Shown: one piece after another, positions 17,407-25,079 of the stretch
How positions within the stretch are numbered: position 1 is the first letter of the stretch
Layout: each line of letters opens with the position of its first letter
Assembly: GCF_001557535.2 (NCBI RefSeq)
Contig: NZ_CP014309.1
Span: 248,001 to 312,000, forward strand
Reading direction: 5' to 3'
DNA from: Burkholderia sp. PAMC 26561
GTDB lineage: Bacteria > Pseudomonadota > Gammaproteobacteria > Burkholderiales > Burkholderiaceae
DNA: 64,000 nt
Position numbers and translations under genes: made by a program
Notes under the pieces: generated by a model
What the model was told of the DNA's origin: nothing
Seen by the model: the letters and a program-made list of their open reading frames with translations, nothing else
The model's database searches: none

Positions 17407-17599
17407 TTCAAATTTTGTCCTGACCTAACATCGGATTGTCCAAGGGTCGACTGCGCTTTGTCGTAACACGGCCTAGTCAACGTACAATCGGTTCAGAGCG
17501 GCGCGCGATAACCGTTTTGCCGTATCTCCGTTTCTGGAACGGCCGGAGCCATGATCGGTCGAACTCACATTACTAATCATAGAAGAAAACACGACCCAC

Positions 17600-17899
17600 A
17601 TGACGGACACTGGATACCGCGCCCTGCTTGCGCAACGTGAAGCACTGGAAAAGCAGATTGAAGAACTGAGAAACGCCGAGCGCGGTGACGCGATCGAATG
17701 GATCCGCGAGCAAATGGCCCTATACGAAGTCAAGCCCGAAGAGCTCGAGCCACGCAGTAGCCGCGGCCCGCGGAAGCAATCGAAGCCTGTCGCTGCGAAA
17801 TATCGTGATCCCGCATCGGGCGCGACCTGGAGCGGTCGTGGAAAGCCGCCTCGCTGGATCGCGGGCCAGGATCGCGACAAATTCGCTATCACTGACTGA
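17600..17899 (+). CDS. H-NS family histone-like protein
   Basis: The 99-residue product has an N-terminal coiled-coil oligomerisation region (LLAQREALEKQIEELRNAER) and the H-NS DNA-binding C-terminus KYRDPASGATWSGRGKPPR followed by WIAGQDRDKF. The GRGKPP loop is the AT-hook-like minor-groove binder. Burkholderiales carry many such short paralogues, often on plasmids and islands, where they silence foreign AT-rich DNA. The final codons overlap the end of a convergent tiny open frame (17889-18029). Confidence 0.93.
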   Translation: MTDTGYRALLAQREALEKQIEELRNAERGDAIEWIREQMALYEVKPEELEPRSSRGPRKQSKPVAAKYRDPASGATWSGRGKPPRWIAGQDRDKFAITD

Positions 17900-18029
17900 C
17901 CTTCGCCACGATATCGAATCCACGATGTTGACCACACAATTTGTGGACAGCGTTGTGGACAACATCACTTGAAAGCCCATAAGTCGTTGTAGTTCCAACA
18001 TTTATCGAACCCGCCTCGATGTGCGTCAT
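17889..18029 (-). CDS. Tiny open frame coupled to preceding small gene
   Basis: 46 residues from ATG 18029, whose ATGA overlaps the stop of the 48-residue gene upstream. The product starts MTHIEAGSINVGTTTTYGLS. The overlap is the only strong sign that it is translated, and the end runs 11 nt into the convergent hns gene. It includes a doubled ttgtggaca (plus strand). Low confidence. Confidence 0.3.
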   Translation of the reverse strand: MTHIEAGSINVGTTTTYGLSSDVVHNAVHKLCGQHRGFDIVAKVSQ

Positions 18030-18172
18030 GGGCCCCCTTCAGTCGACCAATGCAGGCTGAACTGAACCTCCAACACGAGCCGCTCGATATCTTCGTTGCC
18101 TCGGTATTTTTTCCAGAGCGAACGAAGTTCCTTTAGGCTTAGTGGTGCGAACTTAGGGAGGGTTTTGGGCAT
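18026..18172 (-). CDS. Small hypothetical protein downstream of imuA
   Basis: A 48-residue protein from ATG 18172, 20 bp after the imuA stop. The product, MPKTLPKFAPLSLKELRSLW through YRGNEDIERLVLEVQF, is charged and helical and looks genuinely coding. The spacing suggests it is in the LexA-controlled imuA transcript. It occupies the place where imuB is usually found. Function unknown. Confidence 0.5.
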   Translation of the reverse strand: MPKTLPKFAPLSLKELRSLWKKYRGNEDIERLVLEVQFSLHWSTEGGP

Positions 18173-18192
18173 CGCATCGATCTCGGTACGAA

Positions 18193-18903
18193 CTATTCGG
18201 TGATCGCGGCGTGCTCGAGCGCAGGCGTGGGCAGTTCGACCGTGCGCCGCTGGACGCGACGATGCTCGCTGATCAAATTGGGCGACGGAGAGAGTTTGAC
18301 CATGATCGGCGTCGGCGCCGCGGGGCCTTTCCGCTTGATCAGTTCGACGGCGATGCCTTCAGCGACGCCTCGAACAGCAAGTCTAAGCGGCGCAGGCGAC
18401 GAGTCCTGGGCACGCGCCAGCGGCCGCATGACGACGAACAGCATCTCGGAGCTTTGTGCGGCCAGCAGCAGGCGCCTGAGCGACTCGGCGCGGATATGTT
18501 GCTGCCAGAGCACGAGGGCGCCGCAGCTGCCTGCTCTCAGGATCTGTTCCGCGCCCCACAGCGCATCGGACGATTTAGCAGCCTTAAGCCACATGAGCTT
18601 GCTCGGATCTATGCCCATAAAGGCGTAGCCATGCGCATTCGGAATCTGCTGCGGGGCGATCAGTGCAATCGGGCGCTTATCCGATAACGCCGCCATGGCG
18701 GGACCCAGCAGGCGCATTTCGCCGATCCCCGGCTGCTGTAAAAGCAGCTCGGTCATGGTTCCCAGCGGCCAGCCGCCGCCAGGCAGCTCGGCTGATAGTG
18801 CGGCGTAACTCGTGTCCACAGTCCGCTCATGGGCGCGCGCCAATTGCGTCCCTCGCCAAAGGCTTGGGTGGATCGATTCGATATGGTTCGGTAAAGCGCT
18901 CAT
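18193..18903 (-). CDS. imuA: ImuA, translesion synthesis-associated protein (SulA/RecA-like)
   Basis: The 236-residue product has the ImuA pattern: HPSLWRGTQLARAHE, then SAELPGGGWPLGTMTELLLQ with a Walker-A-like glycine-rich loop, PIALIAPQQIPNAHGYAFMG and AEQILRAGSCGALVLWQQ. ImuA normally acts with ImuB and DnaE2 in error-prone repair, as a RecA-like accessory. A LexA box lies 9 bp upstream of the start. Unusually, no imuB or dnaE2 follows; only two tiny frames and hns do. It may work with genes elsewhere, or be the stranded remnant of a full cassette. Confidence 0.85.
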   Translation of the reverse strand: MSALPNHIESIHPSLWRGTQLARAHERTVDTSYAALSAELPGGGWPLGTMTELLLQQPGIGEMRLLGPAMAALSDKRPIALIAPQQIPNAHGYAFMGIDPSKLMWLKAAKSSDALWGAEQILRAGSCGALVLWQQHIRAESLRRLLLAAQSSEMLFVVMRPLARAQDSSPAPLRLAVRGVAEGIAVELIKRKGPAAPTPIMVKLSPSPNLISEHRRVQRRTVELPTPALEHAAITE

Positions 18904-18911
18904 GCAAAATA

Positions 18912-18927
18912 CTGTACATATATACAG
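18912..18927. promoter_or_regulatory. LexA (SOS) box upstream of imuA
   Basis: The sequence ctgtacatatatacag fits the CTG-N10-CAG LexA operator perfectly and is largely palindromic. It lies 9 bp upstream of the imuA ATG on the minus strand. It predicts DNA-damage induction of imuA and the two small genes after it. Confidence 0.9.
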
Positions 18928-19186
18928 CTTTTATAGCTACTGGCAAAAATTAGGTCCAAATCAGATTTAAGGCTAAAGGCGCCTTTCTCCTATTCCACAC
19001 CGATATTTGCCTGCAAGTTTTCAGGGGTATTTGCCTCTAGCTGCGCCAAGGTGATCAGCGGAACGCGACGGGCGTCATGCTGAGCTTAAGCCATTGGTTA
19101 TGCAGAAGAATCGGTTAAGGTCTGAAGCGCGTTTGGCATTCTTTTTGCGTGTAAATGCGTCCGCTTTCAAAGACCAAGGAGACCAC

Positions 19187-19585
19187 ATGCAAATTCTCAT
19201 ACTTGATGATGACCGCGATCTCGCCGCCAGTCTTGCAGCGCTTGCTGAAAAGCTTGGACACGCTGTCACGGTCGCGCACGATTGTGAAACAGCGCGCGCT
19301 CTCGCTTACTCACGTCCGTTTGATTTCATTTTGGCGGATGTCGAGCTGCCCGATGGTGACGGCAGAGTGGCGTGTGAGAGCCTCCGTAGCGAAGGAGCTT
19401 CACAAGACGCATATATGATTGCCATTACAGGCCGGGCCGATCTAGGGGACGACGATTTTGCCGCATTCGATGGGTATCTTCATAAGCCCATTACCTTCGA
19501 TTTACTGGTGCGGGTTCTGCAAGAGTGGCAAACAGCAGCAGGTTTGTCTCCTACAGCGCCCGGGGCAGCAGAGGGTTTGATTTAG
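19187..19585 (+). CDS. Receiver-domain-only response regulator
   Basis: ATG 19187 follows AAGGAGACC, which decides the start over longer upstream frames. The 132-residue product is one REC domain: MQILILDDDRDLAASLAAL, phospho-Asp in FILADVELPDGDGR, switch Thr in MIAITGRADLG and Lys in GYLHKPITFDLL. A low-complexity tail ends it. It has no DNA-binding output. It is not a close copy of the regulators at 7605 and 12764, and its kinase cannot be assigned from position. Confidence 0.88.
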   Translation: MQILILDDDRDLAASLAALAEKLGHAVTVAHDCETARALAYSRPFDFILADVELPDGDGRVACESLRSEGASQDAYMIAITGRADLGDDDFAAFDGYLHKPITFDLLVRVLQEWQTAAGLSPTAPGAAEGLI

Positions 19586-19596
19586 CCGCAGCGTTG

Positions 19597-19902
19597 CGCT
19601 GCAACCTTCTGAAGATGGAGATCGAGGAGATTAGCGAGGCGGAGCCACTGAAAGTGGCCTGCTATCTTGGTTTGGTGGTGGGCCGAGCCGATCCGTGGCA
19701 GATGCATGGCGCGACGTGCTTGGTTGGAAGACCTTCCCCGAAACAAAACGAAATCGATCGACGCGCCGTGTGGCTATGGAGCAGTGTGTTTGAACTTGCT
19801 GTCGACGCTTCGCTCAAGAATGATAATACCCGACAGCATCTCCAGATACTCATCCAACTGAACTCTCATTCGCTGGCAAATTCTTGTCCTACCAAGCGAT
19901 GA
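19597..19902 (+). pseudogene. C-terminal fragment of a DUF2252 protein
   Basis: The plus frame here contains PLKVACYLGLVVGRADPWQM, then DRRAVWLWSSVFELAVDASL. This matches the C-terminal signature of DUF2252 proteins, in which a YL.xVVG.AHARQM segment is followed by a WLW.SV.EL segment. Full DUF2252 proteins exceed 400 residues, so only about the last fifth remains, without a proper start (an ATG at 19615 exists but lacks a ribosome-binding site). The end overlaps the convergent gene at 19866. I call it a decayed remnant; the family match is from memory of the motif. Confidence 0.5.
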
Positions 19903-20114
19903 AAATCGCGGGCGGCGGTCCCTAGGATCGCCTTACACATGGCCTGAAATGATCCGACCGAATGCTTTTGTGAGACCGTTCGGACAGTCGCTATGTCAAT
20001 CGTGTCGTACAGAACCACACCGTTCGAATCGACGAGGGAGAAATCAAATTGCCAGTGGTCAATATCACTGTCGTTGCCGACGCTTGGATAGGCACGATTG
20101 AGTACTGCCCGCAT
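19866..20114 (-). CDS. Small hypothetical protein in LexA-controlled operon
   Basis: 82 residues from ATG 20114, only 2 bp after the stop of the DUF3717 gene. The product has HWQFDFSLVDSNGVVLYDTI, a beta hairpin, followed by a helical end (SFQAMCKAILGTAARDFHRL). The family was not recognised. Close spacing puts it under the LexA box at 20374, so it may be an SOS-induced protein of unknown role. Confidence 0.6.
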   Translation of the reverse strand: MRAVLNRAYPSVGNDSDIDHWQFDFSLVDSNGVVLYDTIDIATVRTVSQKHSVGSFQAMCKAILGTAARDFHRLVGQEFASE

Positions 20115-20116
20115 CT

Positions 20117-20346
20117 TTAGTGCCCTGACGATTGTGCTGCCTGCGTAAAACCCACCTCTACGGCATGAAGTTGTTCTGCGGTGAACGTACCTGCGGAAAC
20201 CGATGACTCATGGTGGTAGATCATTAGTCCGTAGACATCGGCTAAGACTCGCGCACTTGCGCAGAGCGCGGCATCTTCCCCGGTCGCATCGTGAACACGC
20301 CAATAGTTTTCGCTGCTTCGACCTGCTCAATCGTATAAACAGTCAT
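20117..20346 (-). pseudogene. DUF3717 family gene with a one-base frameshift
   Basis: From ATG 20346 the product starts MTVYTIEQVEAAK, then after a one-base shift near 20307 continues YWRVHDATGEDAALCASARV, LADVYGLMIYHHESS and ends SSGH at the TAA 20117. DUF3717 proteins have EAAINYWR...GEEALC.EAR.LA..YALMI, so the frame switch is well supported by the family pattern. The span of 230 nt is one base short of whole codons. It sits directly behind a LexA box and 2 bp before the next gene. Either a real lesion or a sequence error. Confidence 0.65.
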
Positions 20347-20373
20347 AAGGCACACCGTCGATCTTCATAATTA

Positions 20374-20389
20374 CTGTATGGATGTACAG
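20374..20389. promoter_or_regulatory. LexA (SOS) box upstream of the DUF3717 operon
   Basis: ctgtatggatgtacag has the CTG-N10-CAG form and is the exact reverse complement of the umuDC box at 14090-14105. It lies 27 bp upstream of the minus-strand ATG at 20346, in the expected operator position. Confidence 0.85.
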
Positions 20390-20795
20390 TACATTATCGA
20401 AAAATTCGGGACCTGCATAGGTCGCAGTGAAAATATGATGACGGGTGCAATCGGGCGCGCCTAGGAACCAATTGCCGGTGTATTGAAGGCACGCATCGCA
20501 GAAGTTGTATCAGCAGCGGTTTCCCCGAAGCCACCGTTCTGCTCGCCGCGATAAGGAAGAACAAGGCCGCAGCGACCGCCCGGCTTCGCCTTGCCGGTAC
20601 CAGCTGGCTTCCGAAGGGCTGACAAAGCTAGAAGCATCGGAAAGAACTGCAAATGAGAACCGGATCAAGGAACGGGCATATATGAAGGATTACGAATTCC
20701 GTATTGATCCCGTTAGTAGCGTAGTCAACAAGAAAGCACCGGACGCGATTCAGTAGCGTATTACCTTAATGCCGACTGCCCTACTTGCCAAAATT
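20390..20795. other. Gene-poor gap between SOS operon and mqsRA
   Basis: No convincing gene. An 83-codon plus frame (20505-20756) and a 63-codon minus frame (20461-20652) overlap and are basic, low-information sequences. Confidence 0.5.
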
Positions 20796-20808
20796 AGCCT
20801 ATTAGGTT
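20796..20808. promoter_or_regulatory. MqsA-type operator upstream of mqsR
   Basis: agcctattaggtt is one base away from the AACCT-N3-AGGTT palindrome that MqsA recognises in the E. coli mqsRA promoter. It lies 10 bp upstream of the mqsR start, consistent with autoregulation by the antitoxin. Confidence 0.7.
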
Positions 20809-20818
20809 AATGTACTGC

Positions 20819-21115
20819 ATGGACAAGAATACGCCCCATTGCAAGCTATCCATCGTCAAACAACTCGTAGAGGCGGATCAGGTTCGTACCACGCGGTCGG
20901 CGCGTGAAGGCGCAGCAGCATTAGGTTTTGATTTTGATGAAATGCGGGCCGTGGTTATCGCACTGACGACCAAAGATTTTTTTAAGAGCATGACAACATA
21001 TGATGATCACAAGGTATGGCAGGACGTGTATCGGCCCGTGACGAGCGCCGGGCCGGTGTACCTCAAGTTGACCGTCATCGACGATGTGCTGATCGTATCG
21101 TTCAAGGAGTTATGA
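20819..21115 (+). CDS. mqsR: MqsR toxin (mRNA interferase)
   Basis: 98 residues from ATG 20819; an ATG at 20810 would add three, but the E. coli protein starts at the equivalent Met (MDKNTPHCKLSIVKQLVEAD here). The RelE-fold residues are present: KDFFKSMTTYDDHKVWQDVY carries the catalytic Lys, Gln and nearby Tyr, and the protein ends VIDDVLIVSFKEL as in E. coli. MqsR cleaves mRNA, mainly at GCU sites. The toxin precedes the antitoxin, as usual for this pair, and the stop overlaps a possible early mqsA start. Confidence 0.95.
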   Translation: MDKNTPHCKLSIVKQLVEADQVRTTRSAREGAAALGFDFDEMRAVVIALTTKDFFKSMTTYDDHKVWQDVYRPVTSAGPVYLKLTVIDDVLIVSFKEL

Positions 21116-21117
21116 GC

Positions 21118-21519
21118 ATGAAATGCCCGTCTTGTGGTGCGGCTAAGCTGGTGCATGAGACTCGCGACCTACCGTATGTGTACAAGGGTCAAACGTTATC
21201 CCTTGAGCAGGTGACCGGTGACTTTTGTCCGGCGTGCGACGAGGCAGTTCTCGACGCTGCGGAGTCGCGGCGCACGATGGCGCTGATGAAGGAATTCAAC
21301 GTGAAGGTGAATTCTGAGCTTGCCGATCCTGCGTTTATCTTGAGCGTGCGAAAGAAGCTGAATCTTGACCAGCGCGAAGCAGGAGAGATTTTCGGCGGTG
21401 GCACGAATGCATTTTCTCGCTATGAAACCGGGAAAACAAAACCACCCGTTGCATTGGTGAAGCTGTTGAAGGTGCTGTATCACCACCCCGAATTATTGCA
21501 AGAGGTAAGGGCCGCATAG
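21118..21519 (+). CDS. mqsA: MqsA antitoxin (zinc + HTH-XRE)
   Basis: 133 residues from ATG 21118 (MKCPSCGAAKLVHETRD); an ATG at 21112 overlapping the mqsR stop would add two. The N-terminal zinc domain has CPSC and, about 35 residues later, CPAC. The C-terminal HTH domain is KKLNLDQREAGEIFGGGTNA followed by FSRYETGKTKPP, the strongly conserved MqsA DNA-binding helix. It neutralises MqsR and represses the operon through the operator at 20796-20808. Confidence 0.95.
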   Translation: MKCPSCGAAKLVHETRDLPYVYKGQTLSLEQVTGDFCPACDEAVLDAAESRRTMALMKEFNVKVNSELADPAFILSVRKKLNLDQREAGEIFGGGTNAFSRYETGKTKPPVALVKLLKVLYHHPELLQEVRAA

Positions 21520-21546
21520 GTTGGTAAATCAGTTTGGCCGCCCAAG

Positions 21547-22038
21547 TTACTTAGCATCGAGTTTATCGTAAGGCGTCGGATGAAAAAGCCTGTCACGCGC
21601 TTTCCGGCGCTGTTGTTTTTGTTCTGCCGATAGTGAGCGCGATTGAGCCGGTGTCAATTCGGCAGTAAGCCAATCGTTCGGCAAGTGTATCGACTCCCCA
21701 CGCTTCACCAACTCCCCCCGTTGCAAAACCGATTTTTCCAAGGACTGATCGCGCAACGGCGCATTTTCTAACATAGCCGTTGAGGATAGGCCGTGTGCTG
21801 ACGGCCTATCTTTCTTTTCGGCTTGTTCTTTACGAACTCGCATCAGCAATACATTGAATGTGTTTTGTTTAATGTCGAGTCCCAATCTCGCCAGTTCGTC
21901 TCGCGCCTGAGCGCGGGTTACGCCTGCCTCTAAAGCAATCTCGATTCCCTCGAATGCATCTCGAAATCTCGAGGAAATCGGCCGCTCGGTTTTGGCGGCG
22001 AAGGCAGCGAAGTGATCGCGAAAAGCAGCATCATTCAT
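21547..22038 (-). CDS. Hypothetical protein with possible helix-turn-helix
   Basis: The start is placed at ATG 22038 (MNDAAFRDHFAAFAAKTERP); the frame stays open upstream to 22233 through a tandem repeat and a palindrome, which are more likely regulatory DNA. The first half, RFRDAFEGIEIALEAGVTRA then QARDELARLGLDIKQNTFNV, could be a helix-turn-helix like those of plasmid or ICE regulators. The C-terminal half is charged and disordered (RSLSAEQKQQRRKARDRLF). Convergent with mqsA. The location behind repeats fits an autoregulated DNA-binding protein, but this is inference. Confidence 0.55.
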   Translation of the reverse strand: MNDAAFRDHFAAFAAKTERPISSRFRDAFEGIEIALEAGVTRAQARDELARLGLDIKQNTFNVLLMRVRKEQAEKKDRPSAHGLSSTAMLENAPLRDQSLEKSVLQRGELVKRGESIHLPNDWLTAELTPAQSRSLSAEQKQQRRKARDRLFHPTPYDKLDAK

Positions 22039-22146
22039 GGTCGAGTGCGAGATTGAGTCTGAGCTGTACTCTACCTGACTCTGACTTGTACCGGAAACAA
22101 AACTATCTGTGTTTGAGCTGTATTTGATCTGAGTTTGATATGTACC
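22039..22146. repeat. Imperfect 54-bp tandem repeat upstream of 21547-22038 gene
   Basis: Two adjoining 54-bp units (22039-22092 and 22093-22146) share most positions; both contain gagctgta and end with tgta.c. If translated on the minus strand, each unit encodes an 18-residue motif (GTYQTQIKYSSNTDSFVS and GTSQSQVEYSSDSISHST). The copy next to the ATG at 22038 could be an iteron-like operator or an optional N-terminal extension. Confidence 0.6.
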
Positions 22147-22183
22147 TCTAGAGTGAATTTTGAGTTGGCTGGAGGCACGATGC

Positions 22184-22224
22184 ATGTGTAAACAAAAAAT
22201 GCTTCGCACTTTTTCTTTACACAT
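22184..22224. repeat. 41-bp near-perfect palindrome
   Basis: Two 19-base arms, atgtgtaaacaaaaaatgc and gcactttttctttacacat, are separated by ttc; 17 of 19 positions pair. The hairpin carries A-rich and T-rich flanks on both strands, so it may be a bidirectional terminator or a protein-binding site. Two further small hairpins follow at about 22228-22268 (caaaggg/ccctttg and gacggc/gccgtc). From 22225 to 22514 no gene is visible. Confidence 0.6.
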
Positions 22225-22514
22225 GGTGCCCAAAGGGAGAACCCTTTGGAAACCCCGACGGCTACGCCGTCAAGAGCGCGCCCACTGGTCGCTGGAATGG
22301 GTCCATTTCTGTTCTGCAGAAGGGCAGCGGACGGCGAGACGGCTTCACGATTGCGATCGTGAACGATCATATCTAAGGCATCTGATTCAAGGAGAATGGG
22401 CAATTTTCCCCGACCGCATCAGGCTCTGTTCGGCCATAAGCGGTCGGTCGCCGCCGGCGTCCAATTGAGTGATAATTGGCGCGATTATCCTGTATCACCG
22501 GTCCTAGGAGACTT

Positions 22515-22661
22515 ATGGGCGCGAAAACCAAAATCTTGATTGTGATATCGGTGATGGTCTTCCTGAGTTGCATAGCTATCGGTGTTTCGAAATTCAAATG
22601 GCAAGGAATCGACTTGGGTCATGCATCTCGTGGTTCGATTTCTGGCGCGCACGCGCCCTAA
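22515..22661 (+). CDS. Small single-pass membrane protein (uncertain)
   Basis: 48 residues from ATG 22515 after AGGAGAC. One hydrophobic segment (KILIVISVMVFLSCIAIGVS) near the N-terminus is followed by a polar tail. Size and ribosome-binding site favour a real membrane peptide, but no family is recognised and the overlapping minus frame is also open. Confidence 0.35.
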   Translation: MGAKTKILIVISVMVFLSCIAIGVSKFKWQGIDLGHASRGSISGAHAP

Positions 22662-22772
22662 GGTCCGGCGTACCTTTCTATCGGCGTCGAAGATCTGAAG
22701 GCGGAGGCCGGCCAACTTCGGACACTCGACCTGATAACATAAATCGTTGACAATTAGGCTTCGTAATCGTGG

Positions 22773-23696
22773 ATGAACAGCAACCATGAGGCTCAGGTGC
22801 CCCTTATTTCGGTAGTGGGAAATCAAGCAACTCCTCTTCGCAGCATCTGCTTGATACTTGTTTCGATGTTTTGCTTCGCGGTAGTTGACGCACTTGGAAA
22901 GTCCGTTGCCTTGCAGTATCCGGCGAACGAAGTGACGTTCTTCCGGATGCTTTTTGGATTCATCCCCGCGATCGCCGTGTGCTTGCGTGGCCGTACGATA
23001 TCTGACCGGCTGCAGAATATGGATGTACGGGGCCAGATCGTTAGGTCCTTGACTCTGCTTGGCGCATCGGCGTGTTTCTTCGCTGCCTTGCCTTATGTAC
23101 CGTTGAGTGAGGCCGTGGCAATCGTCTATTCAGAAACTTTACTTGTTATTGTCCTTGCTCCGGCCTTGCTGAACGAAAAATTAAAACGTCGCGATGCCAT
23201 CGCTGCGCTGGCCGGATTCGTAGGCGTTTTGTTGGTAGTTCGTCCAAGCGGGTCGAATACTAATTGGATTGGGCCGGTGCTTCTGATTGCCGCTGCGATT
23301 TTCGGCGCGTTGTCGATTATTCAGATCAAGAGAATCCGATCGACCGATGACTCGGGAACGACTGTCCTGTTTTTTACGATTGTTGGCACTGTAATCACGG
23401 GTGCATCGTTGCTACTCGCATGGCGCACGCCGACGATCGATGCCCTAAGTCTTATGGCCCTGCTTGGTGCCTTTGCCACCGCAGGCCAGCTTCTTATGAC
23501 CATGGCCTTTCGTCAAGCCGATGCCGCGGCCTTGGCGCCGTATAACTACACGAGCATCGTGTGGGCAGCGCTCTTTGGCTACGTCATTTGGGGCGAAACA
23601 ATAGGTACCGTGTCTTTGGTGGGAATCACGATGATTGTTGGAAGTTCGATAGCCGTCGCTCTACGAGGTCGGGAAGCCGAGGGACCTATGGTCTAA
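22773..23696 (+). CDS. DMT-superfamily transporter (EamA/RhaT type)
   Basis: The 307-residue protein has about ten hydrophobic segments in two EamA halves. Halves begin near SICLILVSMFCFAVVDALGK and LIAAAIFGALSIIQIKRI, and the characteristic LPYVPLSEAVAIVYSETLLV is in the first half; FRQADAAALAPYNYTSIVWA with WGETIGTVSLVG is in the second. It is an inner-membrane carrier exporting metabolites, drugs or amino acids; the substrate is not predictable. No partner gene is adjacent. Confidence 0.88.
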   Translation: MNSNHEAQVPLISVVGNQATPLRSICLILVSMFCFAVVDALGKSVALQYPANEVTFFRMLFGFIPAIAVCLRGRTISDRLQNMDVRGQIVRSLTLLGASACFFAALPYVPLSEAVAIVYSETLLVIVLAPALLNEKLKRRDAIAALAGFVGVLLVVRPSGSNTNWIGPVLLIAAAIFGALSIIQIKRIRSTDDSGTTVLFFTIVGTVITGASLLLAWRTPTIDALSLMALLGAFATAGQLLMTMAFRQADAAALAPYNYTSIVWAALFGYVIWGETIGTVSLVGITMIVGSSIAVALRGREAEGPMV

Positions 23697-23842
23697 GGGG
23701 GAACGAGGGTTTCAGTAAGCTTCTGCGCTGCATAAGACGCAGTTCGGCCAAGGCCGGTCACCGAAGGGCTGCTCCGGAATCCGCGACAATTAGGCACAAA
23801 TCGCACAGGGAGCATTAGGGATGTTGAGCGTTCAATGCAGGT

Positions 23843-24088
23843 GTGCAGATTTTCGAGATCGAGCTGATTTGTTCAAACGCCACGCTGCACCGTCACAGGG
23901 TCGAAGGGCGGAACGCTGATATCCCAGGCTTTCAGTTGCCGACATGGAAAAGCGTGCTTGAACGTGAATACGAACCATGGGGGTCAGTGCACCTCGTCGT
24001 CGACACCGCTAAGGTTTCGGTCGAGCAAGCCGTGGAAGCAATCATGCAGCGCCTGTCACCGGCGCCTCCCGAGAGCCGAATGGTTTAG
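23843..24088 (+). pseudogene. C-terminal remnant of an APS-kinase-like P-loop protein
   Basis: The frame from GTG 23843 encodes RVEGRNADIPGFQLPTWKSV, LEREYEPWGSVHLVVDTAKV and SVEQAVEAIMQRL. This is the typical end of small CysC-like or gluconate-kinase-like P-loop kinases, which are about 170 residues; the Walker A half is absent. A stop codon lies in frame at 23825, so the N-terminal half is lost and not merely mis-started. Likely a decayed accessory gene. Confidence 0.5.
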
Positions 24089-24236
24089 TGTTTGCCACGT
24101 CGAGCAAGGAGATTTTGCAGAAGGTAGCGTTCGGCCAACAGCAGCCCTTCTCGGTACTCGCCTTGGTCATCGGCAACTTGATTTGTGCGGACAGGCGAAC
24201 GGGTTCCATCGGGCAAGCTTTTGATTTGGATGAAAG

Positions 24237-24580
24237 ATGATCGAAAATTATCGACTCCGACTCATGTTTGAGTGGGGTGGCGGCTGTATTTGGGCTGGAG
24301 ATGACGCAGCCCGCGACAAGTACGCAGTAGGCCCGATTGAGGACTCGCTGCCGCTAGCTGACGCGACACGGAAAAAACTTGCCGACATGACTTATGGCAC
24401 GACCTGTCGCTCAACTGGGAATATCCTCCAGACCCGGGACCATGGAATGCGCACGAGTACGAGCGCTTTGAAGCGATAGCGTTCGCAATGCGTGACCATC
24501 TTCGATCAGAGTTCCAAGACGGCTTCTTCATCGAGTATGTGCGGTTAGGCTTCTTTGAGGGGCGCACCGAACGTCCGTAG
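24237..24580 (+). pseudogene. Hypothetical gene with a one-base frameshift
   Basis: Two frames join into one sensible protein: MIENYRLRLMFEWGGGCIWA ... ATRKKLADM, then near 24392 WHDLSLNWEYPPDPGPWNAH, EYERFEAIAFAMRDHLRSEF and FFEGRTERP ending at TAG 24580. The 344-nt span is one base short of whole codons. It looks like a small unknown protein rich in Trp and Glu with no family I can name. Either decayed or misread. Confidence 0.55.
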
Positions 24581-25079
24581 GTCGAGTTGCCCGTTGAAGG
24601 GTTATCTCGCGGCCGGCGAATGACCGCTTCAAAGAAATGCCACCGTCCCTTGTCGGTCGACTTCGGTCCCTCACTTTGTTCGCCCTCAGCATCAGTTGAG
24701 CGCTAGGCGCGATGCTTAGGCGTTGCGTCACCAGCCCAAGCGCCGTAAGGGTCGGCAACTAGTCATCGGCGCGGCTGGTAGTCGTCGATGCGCCAGTCAA
24801 GATTAATTCATTTGCCTGCTTACGCGTACTGCTTTGCTTAGCAACATGAGATCCGCCCGGAGTGTTTGGCGCATTCCGAATGGAGAGAGATTTCAACATT
24901 TAGTAGCGCCCGTACCATTGCGGCCGATTGACAGCAATTTGCGGATGCCGCTTTGTGCCATGATAGGTCGAGAACATTTTATAGTGACGTGACAACCGCG
25001 CGATAATGCATCACACACCAGTTGCTTGGATGATGTGGCGCTTACGTTTCAAGCCGGCACACCTTGATTCATTGCTTTG
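24581..25079. other. Gene-free stretch downstream of the PiT transporter
   Basis: About 500 bases with no convincing gene or clear terminator. Arginine-rich open frames on the minus strand here are not protein-like. Confidence 0.55.
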
